Assembly: GCF_020076305.1 (NCBI RefSeq)
Contig: NZ_JAIQXE010000002.1
Span: 806,001-870,000, forward strand
DNA from: Flavihumibacter profundi
GTDB lineage: Bacteria > Bacteroidota > Bacteroidia > Chitinophagales > Chitinophagaceae
Direction: 5' to 3'
Length of the DNA stretch: 64,000 nucleotides
In this document: positions 10,132-18,780 of the stretch, piece by piece
Layout of the letters: each line of letters begins with the position of its first letter
How positions within the stretch are numbered: position 1 is the first letter of the stretch
Notes under the pieces: model-generated
Told to the model about the DNA's origin: nothing
Databases searched by the model: none
What the model saw: the letters and a program-made list of their open reading frames with translations, nothing else
Program-made: the position numbers and the translations under genes

Positions 10132-10635
10132 ATGGAATTATTACTGCCTGCCTTAGGGTATTTCGTTTGGACACTGGTAGCTTTCCTGATTGTGTTCTTC
10201 ATCCTGAAGAAATTTGCCTGGAAGCCCATCCTTACCACATTGAATGAGCGGGAAAAAAATATTGCCGATTCAATCGCCAATGCTGAACGGGTAAAAGTTG
10301 AAATGGCCCAGATGAAAAATGAAAATGAGGCGATGATCCAAAAAGCCCGTGAGGAACGTGCTGAAATGCTGAAAGAGGCGAAGGAAATGAAAGACCGCAT
10401 TGTAAGCGAAGCGAAAGAACAGGCCAAAGTTGAAGCCAATAAAATCCTGATTGATGCTCAGGCTTCCATCGAACAGCAAAAAAATGCAGCGCTTACAGAT
10501 GTTAAAAACAGTATTGGTAACATGGTTATTGAGGTAACGGAAAAAGTAATTCGTCGTGAGCTGGCAGGAAAAGCAGAGCAGGAATCGTATATCAGGACTT
10601 TAGCTGATGACCTGACAAAAGGCAGCAGGAATTAA
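10132..10635 (+). CDS. atpF: F0F1 ATP synthase subunit b
   Basis: A 167-residue protein with one N-terminal membrane helix (LGYFVWTLVAFLIVFFILKK), the conserved KPI segment, then a long charged coiled coil rich in Glu, Lys, Ala and Gln. This is the standard peripheral-stalk subunit that links F0 to the delta subunit and the alpha-beta head. Length and layout are normal for the family. It lies 156 bp after atpE and 25 bp before atpH. Confidence 0.94.
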   Translation: MELLLPALGYFVWTLVAFLIVFFILKKFAWKPILTTLNEREKNIADSIANAERVKVEMAQMKNENEAMIQKAREERAEMLKEAKEMKDRIVSEAKEQAKVEANKILIDAQASIEQQKNAALTDVKNSIGNMVIEVTEKVIRRELAGKAEQESYIRTLADDLTKGSRN

Positions 10636-10660
10636 TTGAATAAATCAGAACAACAATCAG

Positions 10661-11224
10661 ATGCGCAATACACGTGTTGCTAACAGGTACTCAAAAGCAT
10701 TAATGGATCTTGCTGTAGAAACCAAACAGGTTGAGGCAGTAAAGAAAGATATTGATATGCTTCGCCAGGCCACTACCGGTGAGCTGAACCAGGTTTTATT
10801 ATCACCCATTATCAGGCATGATAAAAAAGTGCAGGTATTCACTGCCATTTTCAGCGGTAAGATTACCCCATTAACAGAATCCTTTTTCAACCTGGTTTTT
10901 GCCAAGGGCAGGGAAGTTGCACTGGTAGAGATCTTATTGGAATTTGATGCCGAATACCGCCGGATGCATGGTGTGAAAACTCTTCAACTAACCACTGCAA
11001 TGGCGGTTTCCGAAACTGTTAAAAATGAAATTCGCGAAAAATTTGAAGCACTGCCAAGATACCAGGGTATTAAAATGGAAGTGACTGAAACAGTTGATGA
11101 AAATATCCTGGGCGGATTTATTGCACAGATTGAAGACCTGTTATTTGATGCCAGCATCAGGCATGATCTTGCTGTGATCAAGAAACAGTTTGTAGAGAAC
11201 ATGTATGTTCAGAAAATCAGATAA
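10661..11224 (+). CDS. atpH: F1 ATP synthase subunit delta
   Basis: A 187-residue soluble protein that starts RVANRYSKALMDLAVE, the N-terminal helical-bundle signature of the delta/OSCP family. It ends with the conserved GGFIAQIEDLLFDASI segment found near the C-terminus of the family. It caps the F1 head and holds the b-subunit stalk. The gene is tightly spaced between atpF and atpA (33 bp to the atpA start). Confidence 0.95.
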   Translation: MRNTRVANRYSKALMDLAVETKQVEAVKKDIDMLRQATTGELNQVLLSPIIRHDKKVQVFTAIFSGKITPLTESFFNLVFAKGREVALVEILLEFDAEYRRMHGVKTLQLTTAMAVSETVKNEIREKFEALPRYQGIKMEVTETVDENILGGFIAQIEDLLFDASIRHDLAVIKKQFVENMYVQKIR

Positions 11225-11257
11225 GTAAACATTGAAAAAACGAATAAATAATCTATC

Positions 11258-12838
11258 ATGGTAAGCATTAAACCAGATGAAATATCAGCGATATTGCGCC
11301 AGCAGCTGAGCAACTTCAACACTTCAGCCGAACTGGAAGAAGTGGGAACCGTTTTGCAGGTGGGTGATGGTATTGCCCGTGTATACGGATTGAACAAAGT
11401 ACGCGCGGGAGAACTGGTAGAGTTTTCCAATGGGGTTAAAGCGATTACACTTAACCTTGAAGAAGATAATGTGGGAGTGGTATTGTTGGGAGAATCTTCA
11501 GAAATAAAAGAAGGTGACAAAGTTCGCCGTACCGGCAAAATCGCTTCCATAAATGTAGGCGAGGGGCTCGTTGGCCGTGTTATTAATATGTTGGGAGAGG
11601 CAATTGATGGTAAGGGCCCGATTAAAGGTGAGCTGTATGAAATGCCATTAGAGCGTAAAGCGCCAGGGGTAATTTTCCGGGAACCGGTTAAAGAACCGCT
11701 GCAGACAGGTATCAAATCCATTGATGCAATGATTCCTATCGGACGCGGACAAAGGGAGTTGATTATCGGCGACCGCCAGACCGGTAAAACAGCCATTGCT
11801 GTTGATACGATCATCAACCAGAAAGAATTCTATAAGGCTGGTAAGCCGGTTTATTGTATATATGTTGCGATTGGTCAGAAAGCTTCTACTATTGCCGGAG
11901 TAATGAAAACCCTGGAAGAGAATGGCGCAATGGAGTTTACTACAATCGTAGCTGCCTCTGCATCAGACCCTGCACCACAACAATTCTATGCACCTTTTGC
12001 CGGGGCAGCAATCGGGGAGTTTTTCCGTGATACCGGACGCCCTGCCCTGATCATTTATGATGATCTGAGTAAGCAGGCAGTTGCTTATCGCGAGGTTTCT
12101 TTGTTGCTTCGTCGCCCACCAGGCCGTGAAGCATATCCTGGTGACGTATTCTACCTGCACAGCCGTTTGTTGGAGCGTGCGGCTAAAGTAATCAGTAAAG
12201 ATGAGGTCGCCCGAAATATGAACGATTTGCCTGAAAGCATTAAGCACCTGGTAAAAGGCGGTGGTTCACTGACTGCCCTTCCAATTATTGAAACCCAGGC
12301 TGGTGACGTATCTGCATATATCCCAACTAACGTAATTTCCATTACCGACGGCCAGATCTTCCTGGAAGGCAACCTGTTCAACGCAGGTATCCGCCCCGCG
12401 ATTAACGTTGGTATTTCTGTAAGCCGTGTTGGTGGTAATGCACAGATCAAATCAATGAAAAAAGTTGCCGGTACACTCAAACTTGACCAGGCACTATACC
12501 GCGAAATGGAAGCTTTCTCTAAGTTTGGCGGTGACCTTGATGCGGCAACTAAAATGGTGCTGGACAAGGGTGCCCGTAACGTGGAAATCCTGAAACAGCC
12601 CCAGTATTCACCCTACTCCGTAGAGAAGCAGGTTGCCATTATTTACCTGGGTACACAAGGTTTGTTACGCGAAGTGCCTGTTAACCGTGTGAAGGAATTT
12701 GAAGAATTATTCCTGCTGGATATGGAGAATAAACTTCCAAATGTATTGGCTGAATTCAAGAAGGGAAATCTTCCTGAAGATGGTGTCCAGAAAATGGTTG
12801 AGCTTGCGAAAGGATTAATGGGACAGTATAAGAAGTAA
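11258..12838 (+). CDS. atpA: F1 ATP synthase subunit alpha
   Basis: A 526-residue protein of normal length. Visible parts are the N-terminal beta barrel ([18 protein letters not shown]), the P-loop GDRQTGKTA, the conserved [14 protein letters not shown] segment and the [22 protein letters not shown] stretch (shown in part) that marks the alpha and beta family. It is the nucleotide-binding, non-catalytic alpha subunit. In many Bacteroidota atpG follows atpA. Here a strong terminator follows instead, so gamma, beta and epsilon must be encoded elsewhere. Confidence 0.97.
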   Translation: MVSIKPDEISAILRQQLSNFNTSAELEEVGTVLQVGDGIARVYGLNKVRAGELVEFSNGVKAITLNLEEDNVGVVLLGESSEIKEGDKVRRTGKIASINVGEGLVGRVINMLGEAIDGKGPIKGELYEMPLERKAPGVIFREPVKEPLQTGIKSIDAMIPIGRGQRELIIGDRQTGKTAIAVDTIINQKEFYKAGKPVYCIYVAIGQKASTIAGVMKTLEENGAMEFTTIVAASASDPAPQQFYAPFAGAAIGEFFRDTGRPALIIYDDLSKQAVAYREVSLLLRRPPGREAYPGDVFYLHSRLLERAAKVISKDEVARNMNDLPESIKHLVKGGGSLTALPIIETQAGDVSAYIPTNVISITDGQIFLEGNLFNAGIRPAINVGISVSRVGGNAQIKSMKKVAGTLKLDQALYREMEAFSKFGGDLDAATKMVLDKGARNVEILKQPQYSPYSVEKQVAIIYLGTQGLLREVPVNRVKEFEELFLLDMENKLPNVLAEFKKGNLPEDGVQKMVELAKGLMGQYKK

Positions 12839-12844
12839 GTTATT

Positions 12845-12867
12845 GTGAATAGTGAATAGTGAATTGG
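12845..12867 (+). repeat. GTGAATR heptamer repeat (copy 2)
   Basis: Three tandem units GTGAATA, GTGAATA, GTGAATT begin 7 bp after the atpA stop and lie just before the atp operon terminator. Confidence 0.65.
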
Positions 12868-12880
12868 AGGAAATGAATGA

Positions 12881-12913
12881 AAGGTGCTATCAGGTTTTGA
12901 TAGCACCTTTTTT
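12881..12913 (+). terminator. Intrinsic terminator of the atp operon
   Basis: AAGGTGCTATCA (12881-12892) and TGATAGCACCTT (12898-12909) form a perfect 12-bp stem with a 5-nt loop, followed by a T-run. It sits 42 bp after the atpA stop and ends the atpBEFHA transcript. Confidence 0.9.
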
Positions 12914-12936
12914 GTTCTACAATTCCAGCGATGTCG

Positions 12937-12963
12937 CCATTCACGATTTACAATTCACCATTC
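12937..12963 (-). repeat. GTGAATR-like degenerate repeat (copy 3)
   Basis: On the minus strand, GAATGGTGAATTGT is followed by a TGAATGG-like unit. It is a degenerate copy of the heptamer repeat, placed after the atp terminator in the 337-bp gap before the next gene. Confidence 0.4.
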
Positions 12964-13135
12964 TCCCCTTATCCATTCGTCGAAAATCCTCAAGGGGTAC
13001 TTGCAACTTTAAAAAAACCGTTTAATCTTTGTTTTGCCTAAGTGCGTTATCCAAATCTCCTCCTGATTACCGTATCCATATCTTAGTTTCATTTTCCCAA
13101 CTCCTTTGAATTACATACTGATCGTATTCCAATAT

Positions 13136-13172
13136 CTATAGTTACCCAAGAGTTCGTTACCCTAAACTATAG
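13136..13172 (+). promoter_or_regulatory. Inverted repeat ending 3 bp before a start codon
   Basis: CTATAGTT (13136-13143) and AACTATAG (13165-13172) form a perfect 8-bp inverted repeat with a 21-nt loop, 3 bp before the ATG at 13176. The loop side also carries GTTACCC twice (13141-13147 and 13156-13162). It could be an operator or an mRNA hairpin that covers the start. The rest of the 12839-13175 gap holds the terminator, two heptamer repeats and a weak promoter-like AATCTTTG near 13029, and no gene. Confidence 0.4.
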
Positions 13173-13175
13173 ATC

Positions 13176-14489
13176 ATGAAACAAATGTACCCACGTCCAA
13201 CTGCAATTGCATTGGCTAAAGTGTTCCAGACACTTTTTATGTTGACTTCTCTCTTATGCGTTATGAGCGTTTCAGCTCAGTCTTTAAATTTCAGCAAATA
13301 TGAATTAGTGAATGGTGGTGAAGGCCAGAAAGGCGCTGAATACCGTTTTACAGGTGTCATTAATGATACCAAAGGAAATCCACTTGCTGATTGTATTGTT
13401 CGGATTGATGGAATTTCCCCGGGTGTACAATTAAAAAACATTGACAATCCAAATTCAGCAGATGATGCTGCATTCCAGCCTGTAGTAGAACATATGAATA
13501 CCATCGGGCCATCATGGATTGAATTCAGTTTCTCTTTTATTCCACATGTTGCTGGTAAAAATGACAATGATATGTTTCAGTTGCCATTGCTTGCAGCTTC
13601 AATATATGGACTTAACGGTTTTGACAAGGCGCAGGAATTTGTTGAGTGCGACCTGGGCCGCAACAGCCAGGTGATTTATGAAACAGAAATAAATAACCTG
13701 ATGGTTACCCGCATTGGAAATTCATACCGTGCAGAAAATAAATGGGGTGTGCAAACAGGCAAGATGGCTTCGGCTTCAATTTTTGAGAAATTCTCTTTAT
13801 TGAATCAGCAGGTTACAGGTTTTAAAGTGAAATTTGGTGTGAACAGGAAAGCTCAAACCTGGGCAGGTGTTAGTACATATAACCTTGCACTTAGCAATTC
13901 AGCTCCGGACCTTACTGCTTCTTATAAGCCATCTGTGATTTCATTTGATGCAAAAGCACAACAGAACTATGTTTCAGTTGAGTGGAATACTGCCAGGCCC
14001 GAAGCTGTGAAAGATGTTATTATTGAGAAAAGTGCAGATGGTGCGCAGTTTTCAGCAATTGACAATATAGATATGAAGGCAGTGAAAAATATAAACGGAC
14101 ATTTTTCTTATGCTGACCAGGCTGCCACCGGCAATACCAGGCAAATCTATTATCGCCTGCATATGGTTAAAGAAAATGGCGGGGAAGAATATTCAGCTAT
14201 CCGTAAGGTAATACTTGCCGACTGCGCTAGCCAGGTTGATCTGAAATTGTCTTCTTCCTTAATTACAGATAAATTAATGCTCACTATTCCGCAGAACTGG
14301 AATAATAAAGAGGTGGTTTTTGAAATCTTTAATGAGAATGCTGGCCTGGTAAAAAAAGTTATCGAGCATAAGGCGCCTGCCAATGTTGAATTGGAATTAA
14401 ATGACCTGCCTGCCGGAACTTATGTGATCAGGTCAAGTTGCCAAAAGGAATTCGCAGTTCAGTATGCAATACACGCAAACAGGATGTAA
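13176..14489 (+). CDS. Secreted protein of unknown function with a C-terminal Ig-like/sorting-type domain
   Basis: A 437-residue protein. A long N-terminal signal region ends in VSVSAQ, followed by a beta-rich mature part. Residues about 45-80 resemble a carboxypeptidase-regulatory or Ig fold (YRFTGVINDTKGNPLADC). A middle stretch (YVSVEWNTARPEAVKDVIIEK) matches the fibronectin-like repeat seen in many Bacteroidota secreted proteins. The end (LNDLPAGTYVIRSS) looks like a type IX sorting-type domain. I do not recognise a specific function. It is probably exported to the surface. An inverted repeat abuts its start and a terminator follows. Confidence 0.7.
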   Translation: MKQMYPRPTAIALAKVFQTLFMLTSLLCVMSVSAQSLNFSKYELVNGGEGQKGAEYRFTGVINDTKGNPLADCIVRIDGISPGVQLKNIDNPNSADDAAFQPVVEHMNTIGPSWIEFSFSFIPHVAGKNDNDMFQLPLLAASIYGLNGFDKAQEFVECDLGRNSQVIYETEINNLMVTRIGNSYRAENKWGVQTGKMASASIFEKFSLLNQQVTGFKVKFGVNRKAQTWAGVSTYNLALSNSAPDLTASYKPSVISFDAKAQQNYVSVEWNTARPEAVKDVIIEKSADGAQFSAIDNIDMKAVKNINGHFSYADQAATGNTRQIYYRLHMVKENGGEEYSAIRKVILADCASQVDLKLSSSLITDKLMLTIPQNWNNKEVVFEIFNENAGLVKKVIEHKAPANVELELNDLPAGTYVIRSSCQKEFAVQYAIHANRM

Positions 14490-14565
14490 AATATATAATG
14501 ATCCGGCCCTTGGGTTACGTAAAAAATTTAATGATAGTTTAGTTTTAAAGGGTACGATCAACAAG

Positions 14566-14596
14566 GCCTGGCTATTCTTAGCCGGGCATTTTTTTT
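14566..14596 (+). terminator. Intrinsic terminator
   Basis: GCCTGGCTA (14566-14574) pairs with TAGCCGGGC (14579-14587), 9 bp with one G-U pair and a TTCT loop, followed by eight T. It ends the secreted-protein gene 76 bp upstream. Confidence 0.85.
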
Positions 14597-14712
14597 GATA
14601 CCTGTTAATGATATAAACTGGTTTACATTTGAAGTGAAATTATTGCTTTGCGAAAGCTCCCGGATGGATAATTCCAGGCATTTATTAAGAAATGGTATAA
14701 AAAACAAGCAAT

Positions 14713-15336
14713 ATGCATAACGAATCGAACCAGGAGGAAAATTTGCCTGAGTCAGTAAAACAGGAGCTGATTCACCAGATGATCATTTCTGCCCGTAAGG
14801 AACATAGTGAAAACGGGCTGGGCTGGATAGTATGGGGTATTATTCTATTCGTTTCCTGCCTGGGCACTTATTTAATGATGGAATACCAGTTAAAGGGAAG
14901 CTTTTGGCTTTGGTTTATTGTAGTCCCATTCGGCATTGTTTTAATTATTATTTCTGTTATCCGCAGGAAAACAAGGCAGCATAGAAGAACCCTGACTTAT
15001 GCACAGGAATTGCTGGAAGAAATTGCCATCGGTTTTTTTGCCAGCCTATTAGCCATGATTGCTGGCATTAATGTATACTTTGCACTTGGCGTGGGTAGTT
15101 TGGAAATTAAATTCTGGGGATTTTTCTTTATCCTTTTTGGATTCTGGATATTTATCCATGGAAACGCTTTAAAATTCAGGCCTTTGGTGATAGGCGCAGT
15201 ATTGATCTGGATTGCCGGTATTGCAATGTTTGCAATAGATGATATGAAATACGAAATGCTTACAGGGGCAGTTGCTGTTTTACTTGGTTACCTTGTACCG
15301 GGCTATCTTTTATTTTCCCAGTCAAAGAAACAGTAA
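14713..15336 (+). CDS. Membrane protein of unknown function, about six helices
   Basis: A 207-residue protein. A charged N-terminal stretch of about 35 residues (Asn-, Gln- and Glu-rich) is followed by roughly six hydrophobic helices: two before a basic loop (RRKTRQHRR near residue 93) and four after it, ending in a short polar tail. I do not recognise the family. It stands alone between two terminated or convergent genes and could be an integral membrane sensor or small transporter subunit, but nothing in the sequence decides this. Confidence 0.75.
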   Translation: MHNESNQEENLPESVKQELIHQMIISARKEHSENGLGWIVWGIILFVSCLGTYLMMEYQLKGSFWLWFIVVPFGIVLIIISVIRRKTRQHRRTLTYAQELLEEIAIGFFASLLAMIAGINVYFALGVGSLEIKFWGFFFILFGFWIFIHGNALKFRPLVIGAVLIWIAGIAMFAIDDMKYEMLTGAVAVLLGYLVPGYLLFSQSKKQ

Positions 15337-15374
15337 ACCTGATCCCTTGTTTCTTTGCTGATTGGTGTTCAGTA

Positions 15375-16085
15375 TTAATCTTTAATCAACCTCAGTTTAA
15401 GTGCTGGTTTACTGTCAACGGCCAGGTCGAGCCAGTAAATTCCTGCCTCAAGTTTATGGGTTCCCGTTAATGTCAATTGCTGTTGGCCACTATTGACTTT
15501 CCCTTTTTTGTTCATAATCTCATTTCCCTGGTCATCTGAGATCTTCGCAGCCAGGTAGCCACCTTCTTTTAGTGCAACCACAAGACTGATATCGTTGCCT
15601 TGGGGATTCGGCATAACAGTTATGTAGTCTATGTTTCCCCTATTGTTTACCCGTACTAAAATGGGTTTTGTGTATTGTATTTCATTGTATTCGTTCCGAT
15701 TGCCAAGCCTGTAAAAAATATCACGTTGATAGATGGCCTTGTTCCCGGGCTTATCCGTAAATGAATATTTAAAGGAAGATGGCATATAACCTGCTGCTGA
15801 TCCTGATCCGATCGATTCAAAGTGTTCACCGTCAAGACTCCTTTCAACAATATAACCGGTAACGGGTAAACCTGCAGTTGTCCATTCAAGGTTAACCCTG
15901 TTGTGGGTAAAAGAAGCGGAAATAGATTTAATTCCTGTTGAAAAAGCTGGAGTTGATGAGGATGTATTTACCGGAATGTCTTCAGTGTACCTGGCCCATT
16001 TCACTTCCATATTCTGGGCATGTAAAGAATAAGCTGAAATAAAAGACAGCATCATACTGGATGCAGACATAAGTAACTGTTTCAT
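15375..16085 (-). CDS. Secreted protein with a type IX (Por) C-terminal sorting domain
   Basis: A 236-residue protein. The N-terminal signal peptide ends SLHAQ. Residues about 50-130 form a fibronectin type III-like unit (VNLEWTTAGLPVTGYIVERS). The last 90 residues (VMPNPQGNDISLVV, then LEAGIYWLDLAVDSKPALK) have the features of a type A C-terminal sorting domain for type IX secretion: a Pro-Asn-Pro entry, a Gly-Ile-Tyr motif and a basic tail. It is likely secreted or attached at the surface, with no catalytic part visible. It ends 38 bp after, and converges with, the six-helix membrane protein gene. Confidence 0.75.
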   Translation of the reverse strand: MKQLLMSASSMMLSFISAYSLHAQNMEVKWARYTEDIPVNTSSSTPAFSTGIKSISASFTHNRVNLEWTTAGLPVTGYIVERSLDGEHFESIGSGSAAGYMPSSFKYSFTDKPGNKAIYQRDIFYRLGNRNEYNEIQYTKPILVRVNNRGNIDYITVMPNPQGNDISLVVALKEGGYLAAKISDDQGNEIMNKKGKVNSGQQQLTLTGTHKLEAGIYWLDLAVDSKPALKLRLIKD

Positions 16086-16297
16086 AGTCGTACTTTTTGT
16101 TGATTACGGGATCGGCCAGGGAATAGAACGGGAAGTTCAAAGGATTTGAAACAGTTGGAAAAAGCCGTAAGGGATGGATTAGATGTAATCGTAGGAATTG
16201 TTCCGGCAAGTTAAGCAGAGTTTTTGGAATATGCAAGCCAGTAAAAAATGAGGGGAAGCCAACAATACCATCATTTGGCTGTTAATGGATCTGAATA

Positions 16298-17245
16298 ATG
16301 CACCCTTATATGGAGCCGGTTATTACTGTAAAACATTTGGTGAAAAATTTTAACGGCCTTCTGGCGGTTGATGATCTTTCTTTCCAGGTTCACCCTTCGG
16401 ATGTTTATGGTTTCCTTGGACAAAATGGTGCGGGGAAATCTACCTGTATAAGGATGCTCCTTTCCCTGGTAACTCCCAGTTCAGGTGAAATTGAATTATT
16501 CGGACTGAACCTGAAAACCCATCGAAAGGAAATATTGCAGCAGGTAGGCGCAGTGGTCGAACGCCCCGACCTGTACAAGTACCTTACAGCTTTCGAAAAC
16601 CTTTCCCTTTTTGCACGCATGAGTGGACTTAGTCCCAAAAAGCAATTGTTGATGGAACAACTGGAACTGGTAGGACTGGCAGATCGGGCAGGCAGCAAAG
16701 TGAGGACTTTTTCACAGGGAATGAAACAGCGTTTAGGCATCGCTGTTGCCCTAGTACATAACCCCAGGCTGGTTATACTTGATGAGCCTACTAATGGCCT
16801 TGATCCGCAGGGAATTGCCGACATGCGTAACCTGGTACTAAGGCTTAGCAGGGAAATGGGAAAGACCGTATTGGTTTCCTCGCACCTGCTTGGCGAAATT
16901 GAACAGGTTGCCACCAGGATGCTTATTATCGATAAGGGGAAAAAAATGATGGAAGGAACTGTTTCAGATTTATTTCATTCGACCAATTGCAGGGTGCACA
17001 TAAAAGTGCAGGATCCTGAAAAAACCCGCCAGGTTATCAGTGCATCCAAATGGTCTGATGCCCTTGAATCAGGAACTGATGGTGCTTTGGTCATCAGGAT
17101 GGACCAGTTTGAAGTACCCGAACTGTCGCGGCTCATTATTAATGCCGGAATTGGCCTTTTATCTGTCCGGCCCGCCAATTCCCTGGAAGATTATTTTTTA
17201 TCCTTAACCGCAGGAAAACAACATGTTGCCAATTTTACAAATTGA
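16298..17245 (+). CDS. ABC transporter ATPase (ABC-2 type export system)
   Basis: A 315-residue ATPase of the DrrA/CcmA type: Walker A GQNGAGKST, Q-loop, signature FSQGMKQRL, Walker B LVILDEPTNGLDP, switch His in VSSHLLGEIE, plus a C-terminal extension of about 90 residues common in this group. A second ATG four codons in (16310) is an equally good start. Its end overlaps the permease gene by 23 bp, a sign of translational coupling. Together they form a membrane export or bacitracin/antibiotic-type ABC-2 system. Substrate unknown. Confidence 0.9.
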   Translation: MHPYMEPVITVKHLVKNFNGLLAVDDLSFQVHPSDVYGFLGQNGAGKSTCIRMLLSLVTPSSGEIELFGLNLKTHRKEILQQVGAVVERPDLYKYLTAFENLSLFARMSGLSPKKQLLMEQLELVGLADRAGSKVRTFSQGMKQRLGIAVALVHNPRLVILDEPTNGLDPQGIADMRNLVLRLSREMGKTVLVSSHLLGEIEQVATRMLIIDKGKKMMEGTVSDLFHSTNCRVHIKVQDPEKTRQVISASKWSDALESGTDGALVIRMDQFEVPELSRLIINAGIGLLSVRPANSLEDYFLSLTAGKQHVANFTN

Positions 17246-18062
17246 ACTGTTTAAAATATTTAAACGTCCGCGTACCTATATCAGCTTTGTTGCTATTGGT
17301 GCTATCGTGGTTTTAATCCAGTTGGCTTTCTACGCAGAAGGGAACAATTACATGGCATTCGGATTGCAATCACTTACACAAAGTTTCGATATCCAGGGTA
17401 AAGTGCTGAATGGTTACCTGGTTTGTTATATTATCCTGCAAACATTACTAATCCATGTCCCGTTACTGATCGCTTTGGTAGCAGGTGACCAGATCGCAGG
17501 GGAGGCTAATATGGGTACCCTCCGCCTGCTCCTGACAAAGCCGGTTAGCCGAACCAGTCTGCTGATGGCCAAGTTTTCTGCGTCAACCATCTATACATTA
17601 ATGCTGCTGGTCTGGATGGCCTTTCTGGCATTACTGGTTTCAGTGCTGATTTTTGGAACCGGGGACCTGATGATACTGAAAAGTGAAGAGGTTGTTGTGC
17701 TGAATAAAGCCGATGTGCTCTGGCGATATTTTGCTGCTTTTGGCTTTGCTGCAATTGCCATGACAACGGTTGCCGCACTTTCTTTTTTGCTGTCAATTTT
17801 TGCCGAAAATTCCATAGGCCCAATTGTATCTACAATGAGTATAATTATTTTGTTTACAATTTTGTCGACCATGGATATCCCCTTTTTTAACGCATTAAAG
17901 CCTTATCTCTTTACTACCCATATGATTGGCTGGAAAGGGTTTTTTGATGCGCCTGTTTCCTGGTCACCGGTTCTCGGGTCTGCCTCAATACTGGTTTTCC
18001 ATATATTTTTATTCCTGGCAACTTCTGTTATTGCATTCAAAAGAAAAGATATTTTGTCCTGA
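17223..18062 (+). CDS. ABC-2 type permease
   Basis: A 279-residue membrane protein with about six helices. The N-terminus ILQIELFKIFKRPRTYI is typical of ABC-2 permeases, and the segment ANMGTLRLLLTKPVSRTSLL is the conserved coupling region after the second helix. It overlaps the ATPase gene by 23 bp and is followed after 1 bp by the LolA-like gene, so all three are likely one transcript. It is the membrane half of the exporter encoded with the upstream ATPase. Confidence 0.9.
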   Translation: MLPILQIELFKIFKRPRTYISFVAIGAIVVLIQLAFYAEGNNYMAFGLQSLTQSFDIQGKVLNGYLVCYIILQTLLIHVPLLIALVAGDQIAGEANMGTLRLLLTKPVSRTSLLMAKFSASTIYTLMLLVWMAFLALLVSVLIFGTGDLMILKSEEVVVLNKADVLWRYFAAFGFAAIAMTTVAALSFLLSIFAENSIGPIVSTMSIIILFTILSTMDIPFFNALKPYLFTTHMIGWKGFFDAPVSWSPVLGSASILVFHIFLFLATSVIAFKRKDILS

Positions 18063-18063
18063 T

Positions 18064-18768
18064 ATGAAAAACTTATCCATACCATTATTTTGCCTTTGCT
18101 GCCTTTCCTTTTTTTGCCTCAGTCCTGCACAGGCGCAGGATGCCAATGCTTTATTGGCCAAAGTGAAAGCTAAATTGCAGCAGGTGGATAATTATATGGC
18201 AGAAGGTGAAATGGCTACAGATGTTACTTTCATCAATATCGCAGATTCTAAAGTAAAGGTTTACTTCCGTCAGCCGGACCAGTTTAAAATTGTAAAGGAA
18301 GATGGAATTTCAATTCTGCCAAAAGGTGGAATGAGTGTTGGACTGAATTCACTTTTATCTGGCAAGGAATTCATTGCTGTTCCGGGTGGATATGTACAGG
18401 AAGGAAATAACCGGCTGGCCGTATTGAAACTGCTTCCGGTTGCAGAGAATAACGGCGTTGTGCTAAGTACGCTTTATGTAAACGAGAAAGACGCTCTTGT
18501 TTATAGAACCATTACTACAACAAAAGATAACGGGACCTACGAAACCAGCTTACAATATGGTAAATATGCATCCTGGGGTCTGCCCGACAAGGTATTTTTT
18601 GTGTTTAATATTTCATCTTACAAGCTTCCCAAGGGAGTTACCATGGAATATGAAGGCAGCAAAAAAGCCAGTGCTGCAAAACCTGCAGGAGATGGAAAGG
18701 GAAGGGTTTCAATTACGTATAGCCGTTATACCATCAATAAGGGCCTGCCTGCTGATCTTTTTAAATAG
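18064..18768 (+). CDS. LolA-like periplasmic outer membrane lipoprotein carrier/sorting protein
   Basis: A 234-residue protein starting at 18064 (MKNLSIPLF). A longer frame inside the permease gene has no signal peptide, whereas this start gives one ending PAQAQ. The mature part begins with a helix (ALLAKVKAKLQQVDNYMAEG) and continues as beta strands with FRQPDQFKIVKEDGI, a pattern of the LolA/RseB fold that binds lipid acyl chains in the periplasm. It starts 1 bp after the ABC-2 permease gene, so a role with that transporter is plausible. Lipoprotein carrier activity is inferred. Confidence 0.7.
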   Translation: MKNLSIPLFCLCCLSFFCLSPAQAQDANALLAKVKAKLQQVDNYMAEGEMATDVTFINIADSKVKVYFRQPDQFKIVKEDGISILPKGGMSVGLNSLLSGKEFIAVPGGYVQEGNNRLAVLKLLPVAENNGVVLSTLYVNEKDALVYRTITTTKDNGTYETSLQYGKYASWGLPDKVFFVFNISSYKLPKGVTMEYEGSKKASAAKPAGDGKGRVSITYSRYTINKGLPADLFK

Positions 18769-18780
18769 TCAGCATTTTCC

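Noticed and set aside
17926-18063. Start of the LolA-like gene inside the permease gene
   Set aside because: The shorter start at 18064 gives a proper signal peptide, and the longer form does not.
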